In this document: piece by piece, positions 59,542-64,000 of the stretch | Layout: the number at the start of each line of letters is the position of its first letter | Position numbering within the stretch: the stretch's first letter is position 1 | Assembly: GCF_021412625.1 (NCBI RefSeq) | Contig: NZ_JAKCFI010000017.1 | Location: forward strand, 1 to 64,000 | Reading direction: 5' to 3' | Length of the DNA: 64,000 nt | Origin: Myxococcus stipitatus | GTDB lineage: Bacteria; Myxococcota; Myxococcia; Myxococcales; Myxococcaceae | Notes under the pieces: generated by a model | What the model saw: only the letters and a program-made list of their open reading frames with translations | Databases searched by the model: none | What the model was told of the DNA's origin: nothing | Made by a program: the position numbers and the translations under genes

Positions 59542-60566
59542 GACTTCAGCATCCAGCCAATCATCTTGTAGAGCAGGCGGGCGCCGACGTTTCCATCCCA
59601 CTCGCCGCCCTCGGGATCCGGCGCGACCTCGGTGAGGTCGAAGCCGACGATGGTGCGGCCGGAGCGGACGACGCCGGAGATGAGGGCCACGGCCTCCGGG
59701 AAGGAGAGGCCGCCGGGGACCGGGGTGCCCGTGTGGGGGCAGAGGACGGGGTCGAGCCCGTCGATGTCGAAGGAGAGGTAGACCTGCTGGGGCAGCAGGG
59801 CGACGATTTCATCGACCTGCCGGTTCCAGGGGACGCCGTCGAAGCGGCGGCTCTGGAGGGTGGCGTCGAAGAAGCCGTGGACGCGGCCCTTCGAGTCCTC
59901 GATGTAGCGGTGCTCCTCCTGGCTCATGTCGCGCAGGCCCACCTGGACGAGCGTCTTCACGCCGGGGATGCGCTCGGCGACGTTGTACATGATGGAGGCG
60001 TGGGACCAGGTGAAGCCCTCGTAGGCGACGCGCAGGTCGGCGTGGGCGTCGAGGTGGAGCACGCCCATGCCGGGGTACTTCTCCGCGTGGGCCTGGATGA
60101 TGCCGAAGGAGATGGAGTGGTCGCCGCCCACGGCGGCCACGCGCTTGCCCTGGTCGAGCCAGTGCTTCGCGGTGCGGTAGACGTGCTCGTTCAGCTGCTC
60201 GCACAGCGCGTCGACGTCCTTGGCGGCGGCGATCAGCTCCGCGTCCCCGGAGTGGATGCCGCCCGCCTCGATGACGACCTGGGCGCGCTCCTTGGCGCGG
60301 GTGTTCCAGTCGCGCATCTCCTCGCTCTCGGGGAGCATGGCGATGCCGCGCTCGTAGGGGCGGCCCGTCTCGACGTCGAAGAGGTCCACCTGGCGGCTGG
60401 CCTCGAGCACGGCGGCGGGGCCTTCCGAGGTGCCGCCGCCATAGCTGGTGGTGGCCTCGAAGGGCACGGGGATGAGGACGACGTGCGCCTCGTCGGGCGA
60501 GTGGGGGAGTCCGAAGACGCCGGAACCCGGCTGGGCGGCGGCGCTGGGGTCGAAGTGGGTGGCCAT
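59529..60566 (-). CDS. Agmatinase / arginase family ureohydrolase
   Basis: 345 residues from ATG 60566. All binuclear Mn ligands of the family are present: GGDHS near 145, DAHADLR near 171-177, and SFDIDGLDP near 250-258. LVQVGLRDMSQEEH and GGLSFPEAVALI support the agmatinase (SpeB-like) branch over true arginases. It would hydrolyse agmatine to putrescine and urea, or a related guanidino compound. It overlaps the convergent receiver-ATPase gene by 13 bp. No arginine decarboxylase is nearby, so the substrate is a family-level guess. Confidence 0.9.
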   Translation of the reverse strand: MATHFDPSAAAQPGSGVFGLPHSPDEAHVVLIPVPFEATTSYGGGTSEGPAAVLEASRQVDLFDVETGRPYERGIAMLPESEEMRDWNTRAKERAQVVIEAGGIHSGDAELIAAAKDVDALCEQLNEHVYRTAKHWLDQGKRVAAVGGDHSISFGIIQAHAEKYPGMGVLHLDAHADLRVAYEGFTWSHASIMYNVAERIPGVKTLVQVGLRDMSQEEHRYIEDSKGRVHGFFDATLQSRRFDGVPWNRQVDEIVALLPQQVYLSFDIDGLDPVLCPHTGTPVPGGLSFPEAVALISGVVRSGRTIVGFDLTEVAPDPEGGEWDGNVGARLLYKMIGWMLKSQRA

Positions 60567-60686
60567 GGCGGCGGAGGATACGGTCCCGGCTTCGGGGCGC
60601 AATGGGTCAGTTGGCGGGCCGTGGGCCACGCGGGCGTCTGGGGCACGGACGCGGGACGTCCGGCGGGAGGGGGGAGAGGAGTCGGG

Positions 60687-62354
60687 TCAGCGAGGGCTGG
60701 GCGACCTGGGGTGGCACGCCCCCCTGGCCTCGCCAGCGGGCTTGCGGCAGACCAGGGGCGTGCCCTCCGTGTTGCAGTCGTTGTCGCTGGTGCAGCCCGT
60801 GCCCTGGCCGCAGTCGAAGCCCGCGCCACCCGTCATCGGGAGGACGGTGAAGTTCGGGTCCGCGACGGATTCGAGGATGGCGCGGTTCCCGGACGAGCCC
60901 GGGCGGGACGCGGTCAGCTTGACGGAGTTCCCGCTCGCCTCGACGGTGACCGCGGGTTGCAGCAGGTCCGGCGTCGACAGGACCTCCGCGATGGCCCTCG
61001 CGATGGCACTCCTGTTCGCCGGGTCGCTCGGGGTGACGGCGTGGTGGGTGCTGGGGACGGCCCCGTCCAGGTCGAACTCGAGGAAGACCTGTTGCCTGGC
61101 GTTGGAGAGGACGATGAGTTCCCCATCGGCGAGGGTGGGCGGTGAGCCCGCGACGATGATCCTCCCCTGGGCTTGCAGCGGCTCCTTGCGCTGCGTGCAC
61201 GTGCTGTTGCAGGTGCCGCAGTCGTCCTGGTTCCCGTCGTCACACAGCTCCTGTCGACCCTGCGAGACGTTGACGATACCGTCGCCACACGTCGCGCGGA
61301 TGCACGTCGAGAGGCAGGCGTCCTGATCGCTGTGGTTGCCGTCGTCGCACTCCTCGCCGGCGTTGACGACGCCGTTCCCGCATTCGAGCGTGGTGTTGCA
61401 GTTCGAATCGCAGGTCTCGGTGCCCCTGGGGGCGCGCGGATCGCAGATCTCCCGATGGGGCTCCTCCTGGTCGACATGCCCATCACCGCACGACGCCCGC
61501 TTGCAGCTCAGGAGGCAGTTGCCGTCATCCCTGTTTCCAGCGCCCTGGTCGCACTCCTCGGTCAGCGGGTCGAGGATGCCGTTGCCGCACTTCTCATTGG
61601 ACTGGCAGTCGGCGCTGCACCCGTCGCCGTTGACGTTGTTGCCGTCGTCGCAGACCTCCTTGTCGACGGCGTCGAGGATGCCGTTGCCGCAGGTCTCGTC
61701 GGACTTGCAGTCCGCGCTGCACCCGTCGCCGTCCTCGTGCCCGCCGTCGTCGCAGGCCTCCCCGAGGTCCCTGTCGATGAAGCCGTTGCCGCAGGTCTCG
61801 TTGGAGCGGCAGTCGGCGCTGCACCCGTCGCCGCTCCGCGTGTTCCCATCGTCACAGGCCTCGCCGAGCGAGGTGTCCGTGACATGGTTCCCACATTTCT
61901 CGGTGGACTGGCAGTCGGCGCTGCAGCCATCGCCACCGCGTCTGTTTCCGTCGTCGCAGGCTTCCTTGAAGGCGTCGACGACGTTGTTCCCGCACTCCTC
62001 GTTGGAGCGACAGTCGGCGCTGCACCCGTCGCCGTCGACGGTGTTCCCGTCGTCGCATTGCTCCCCCAGCATGAGCTGCGTCTGCGAGTCGCCGCAGTAC
62101 TCCCGGATGCAGTCGATGCGGCACCCATCGCCGTTGGAGTCGTTCTCGTCGTCGCACTCCTCTCCCTCCTCGACGACGCCGTTGCCGCACGTGTGGAGGA
62201 TGCAGGCGTTCTGCCGGAGGGAGCACTTGCGGTCGGCGGGGCAGACGAGCCCGGACGCGCAGACCGTGCTCTCGGGGCTGACGCACGCGAGCAGGGCCGT
62301 GGCGAGCGACAGCGCCAGGAGGTTGGCGCGGCGGTTCATCGGGAGGGTGGGCAT
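60687..62354 (-). CDS. Lipoprotein with about eight DUF4215 Cys-rich repeats
   Basis: 555 residues from ATG 62354. Lipoprotein signal with LATALLAC near residue 24. Repeats of the DUF4215 (Myxococcus Cys-rich) type run from about 55 to 390, each CGNGxxxxGExCDDGNxxxGDGCSADC, with Cys and Asp in fixed places that may bind Ca and form disulfides. A C-terminal 150-residue beta-rich domain follows (LADGELIVLSNARQQVFLEF), with Cys near the end. It is likely surface or periplasmic and of unknown function. The PEGA/TPR gene ends 10 bases upstream, so it is the last gene of an operon reading leftward. Confidence 0.88.
   Translation of the reverse strand: MPTLPMNRRANLLALSLATALLACVSPESTVCASGLVCPADRKCSLRQNACILHTCGNGVVEEGEECDDENDSNGDGCRIDCIREYCGDSQTQLMLGEQCDDGNTVDGDGCSADCRSNEECGNNVVDAFKEACDDGNRRGGDGCSADCQSTEKCGNHVTDTSLGEACDDGNTRSGDGCSADCRSNETCGNGFIDRDLGEACDDGGHEDGDGCSADCKSDETCGNGILDAVDKEVCDDGNNVNGDGCSADCQSNEKCGNGILDPLTEECDQGAGNRDDGNCLLSCKRASCGDGHVDQEEPHREICDPRAPRGTETCDSNCNTTLECGNGVVNAGEECDDGNHSDQDACLSTCIRATCGDGIVNVSQGRQELCDDGNQDDCGTCNSTCTQRKEPLQAQGRIIVAGSPPTLADGELIVLSNARQQVFLEFDLDGAVPSTHHAVTPSDPANRSAIARAIAEVLSTPDLLQPAVTVEASGNSVKLTASRPGSSGNRAILESVADPNFTVLPMTGGAGFDCGQGTGCTSDNDCNTEGTPLVCRKPAGEARGACHPRSPSPR
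61200..62200. repeat. DUF4215-coding repeats (about eight to ten copies)
   Basis: Related units of about 100-120 bases, each encoding CGNG...CDDGN...GDGCSADC, run in frame through the lipoprotein gene. Neighbouring units share long similar stretches (for example ggcgctgcacccgtcgcc words). Copy number could vary by recombination. Confidence 0.65.
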
Positions 62355-62364
62355 GGGGACCTCT

Positions 62365-63372
62365 TCAGAAGCGGAACTCACCGAGCAGCCCTCGTGAGCC
62401 GGCGGAGACGAAGGGCGCCGCCGTGAAGCGCTCGTTCGTCTCCGGGGTGATCCGGTACGACTCGCGGCGGTTGAGGTAGAGCATGATGGCCCCGGACAGC
62501 AGGACCGCGCCGCCCAGCGAATAGGCGCCGATCGCCGCGCCCTGGAGCCGGGAGCCCTGGCGACGCAGCGAGGACAGCTCGCTGGAGAGCGGGGCTCCGG
62601 TGGCTGGGATTCGGGCGTCGAAGGCGCGGAAGCGCTCCTCCGCCTTCGAGTGCATCACCCCGCCACCCCCGGCGATGGCGAGCCCCGTGCCCAGGACGGC
62701 CCACGGCACCCAGGTGGACCAGCGCCGGCGGTAGCGGATCACCTGCTCCTCGGTGAACAGGTCGAGGTGGAACGTCACCTTCTCCCCGGGCATCAACGCC
62801 TGGCGCTTCTCGGTGGAGAGGTAGCCCTCCTTGAGCGCCACGATGCTGTGCGTCCCGGGGCGGATCAGCCCCTGGAAGCGCCCGGGGGCCGTGAACAGCG
62901 GCTGTCCATTCAGCGTGACGACGGCCCCCACCTCGTCGCACGCGATGTCCACCCACGTCAGCTGCTGCTCGATGAGCGCCTGGTACGCGCGGGCGTGCTC
63001 GAAGCGGCCCGCGTCCAACGGCTCGACACCGTGGCGCATGGCGGACTGCAGGTGCTTGTGGACCTCGATGGGCTGGTCGAGGTTCATCAGCGCGAGCGCC
63101 AGGTTGTAGTGGATGGCGGGGTGGTTCCAGTGACCGAGCGCCCGGCGATAGCTCCGGATGGCCTCGACGAAGACCGACTCCCGCAGATGGTCATTGCCCT
63201 CCCGGAACAGGGCCTGGGCCGCCTGCTGGTCCTCCGCGGAGACGCCTGTCGCCCAGGGACGATTCGAATCGCCGCCCAGCGGCCCCTCGAACCGCTGCGC
63301 CTGGGTGGGCACCGCGCACAGCAGCAGCGCCACCGAGAGCCAGCGGGTGACACGCATCGCGTCGGTCGTCAT
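62365..63372 (-). CDS. TPR and PEGA-type membrane protein
   Basis: 335 residues. Signal peptide WLSVALLLCAVPTQAQ. TPR-like helices (about 45-135: AQALFREGNDHLRESVFVEA, YNLALALMNLDQP) are followed by a PEGA-like beta domain (about 145-215: VVTLNGQPLFTAPGRFQG, THSIVALKEGYLS). Two hydrophobic segments are WVPWAVLGTGLAIAGGGGVM and AAIGAYSLGGAVLLSGAIML. It ends in a short polar tail (GLLGEFRF). It sits between the kinase-type gene (9 bases upstream) and the DUF4215 lipoprotein gene (10 bases downstream), so the three form one operon and probably one envelope complex. Confidence 0.85.
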   Translation of the reverse strand: MTTDAMRVTRWLSVALLLCAVPTQAQRFEGPLGGDSNRPWATGVSAEDQQAAQALFREGNDHLRESVFVEAIRSYRRALGHWNHPAIHYNLALALMNLDQPIEVHKHLQSAMRHGVEPLDAGRFEHARAYQALIEQQLTWVDIACDEVGAVVTLNGQPLFTAPGRFQGLIRPGTHSIVALKEGYLSTEKRQALMPGEKVTFHLDLFTEEQVIRYRRRWSTWVPWAVLGTGLAIAGGGGVMHSKAEERFRAFDARIPATGAPLSSELSSLRRQGSRLQGAAIGAYSLGGAVLLSGAIMLYLNRRESYRITPETNERFTAAPFVSAGSRGLLGEFRF

Positions 63373-63381
63373 GGTCCCCCC

Positions 63382-64000
63382 TCACTTCAGTGTCTCGATG
63401 AAGCGGCTGCCGAGCGTGGCCTCGATGCGCCGCGCCCGCTCCTGCTCCCGCTCCAGCAGGCGCATGGCCTCGCCGCGCGCCTGCCGGGCCTCCAGGACGC
63501 TCTGTTCGGCCCGCGCCCTCGCCACCTTCGCGCGATACTCCGCGGAGCGCGCGCGCCGGAGCGCCGCGAGGAGCGCCTGGTTCTTGTCCAGCAGCTCCGC
63601 GTTGCTCACCGCCACCTGCTCGGTGGCCGCCTCGGCGCGCAGCTGCGCGGCCTGCCGCTCCTGCTCCTTGGCCTGCACCTGCGTCAGCCGCTCCTTCGCC
63701 GCGGCCTCCGAGCGCCGCGCCAGGAACTCCGCGTTGCGTGCCGCGGCCTCGGCGCGCAGCGCGACCACGGCCTGGTATTCGGACTCCTGCTGGGCCTCCC
63801 GGATGAACACCAGCGCCACCGCGGCCGCGAGGACCAGCAGCAACAGGAACCCCAGCCCCCCGACGATGAGCGCGCGTCGCAGGCGCTCGTGCTTCGCGGC
63901 CTGCTGCGCGACGGCCTTGAGGAACGCCTGCTGGAAGGCGGGCAGCTCACCCTGGTAGCGCCGCTCGAACCTCCGGGCCTCCTCCACCATCTCCCCCCGC
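63382..64000 (-). CDS. C-terminal part of a membrane protein, probably Ser/Thr kinase (5' end cut)
   Basis: The frame runs to the window edge without a stop upstream of ATG 63990, and ...RGEMVEEARRFERRYQG continues past it, so the N-terminus is probably outside. Visible are a juxtamembrane helix, one TM segment (ALIVGGLGFLLLLVLAAAVA) and a long Ala/Glu/Arg-rich coiled coil to the C-terminus. This layout is common after the kinase domain of myxobacterial Ser/Thr kinases, but no kinase motif is in the window, so that is inference. It is the first visible gene of the operon with the PEGA/TPR and DUF4215 genes. Confidence 0.6.
   Translation of the reverse strand, partial: RGEMVEEARRFERRYQGELPAFQQAFLKAVAQQAAKHERLRRALIVGGLGFLLLLVLAAAVALVFIREAQQESEYQAVVALRAEAAARNAEFLARRSEAAAKERLTQVQAKEQERQAAQLRAEAATEQVAVSNAELLDKNQALLAALRRARSAEYRAKVARARAEQSVLEARQARGEAMRLLEREQERARRIEATLGSRFIETLK

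Overview
The window is high-GC DNA (about 70 percent, strong GC3) from a member of the Myxococcaceae (Myxococcus, Corallococcus or Pyxidicoccus type). The evidence is RomR with its proline-rich linker, an EncC-type encapsulin cargo ending in LTVGSLRP, MYXO-CTERM sorting tails, DUF4215 Cys-rich repeats, many hybrid kinases and a LexA site close to the published Myxococcus motif. The gene order groEL, lipoprotein, kinase, encC, diguanylate cyclase, CheW, romR, valS, and later lexA, agrees from memory with the M. xanthus stretch around MXAN_4467 to MXAN_4446.

Left end (1-3.7 kb) is accessory DNA: the end of an IS66 element abutting a relic of another IS66 transposase, decayed sequence, then a 2.3 kb island. 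The island carries one low-GC AIPR-family (abortive infection) gene and is bounded by the selenocysteine tRNA gene selC and an 83 percent identical copy of its 3' half. No integrase is visible.

Core block 3.7-28.4 kb: a TetR/SDR pair with an operator, a TPR metallopeptidase, a receiver protein, a solitary groEL with a CIRCE element, a lipoprotein plus hybrid kinase, the encapsulin cargo encC, a diguanylate cyclase, a double CheW protein, romR (polarity), valS with a long Lys/Ala-rich extension, nadC, a WYL regulator with a hydrolase, an alkaline-phosphatase-like protein, a thioesterase, glpX, a START-like protein, a degenerate ADP-ribosylglycohydrolase and surE.

28.4-38.8 kb: an NlpD-like lipoprotein after surE, an outer-membrane-type protein and a TPR lipoprotein, then lexA with an SOS box in the intergenic region shared with a very large hybrid kinase. 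A membrane kinase (4-bp overlap) and a FecR/Ig-like protein follow.

38.9-49.4 kb: an apparent four-gene surface operon (beta-propeller MYXO-CTERM protein, Ig-like protein, 1198-residue barrel-like protein, 1024-residue MYXO-CTERM protein), the least explained system in the window.

49.4-64 kb: signalling and envelope genes: a receiver-DUF4388 protein, a VOC protein, a T2SSE_N protein, a poly-HAMP hybrid kinase with a dead receiver, a pseudokinase with PEGA domain downstream of an HtrA protease, a receiver-ATPase protein, an agmatinase-family enzyme, and an operon of a kinase-type membrane protein (cut by the window end), a PEGA/TPR protein and a DUF4215 lipoprotein. Degenerate signalling domains recur and suggest scaffold roles. 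Functions are from sequence pattern recognition; no database search was run.
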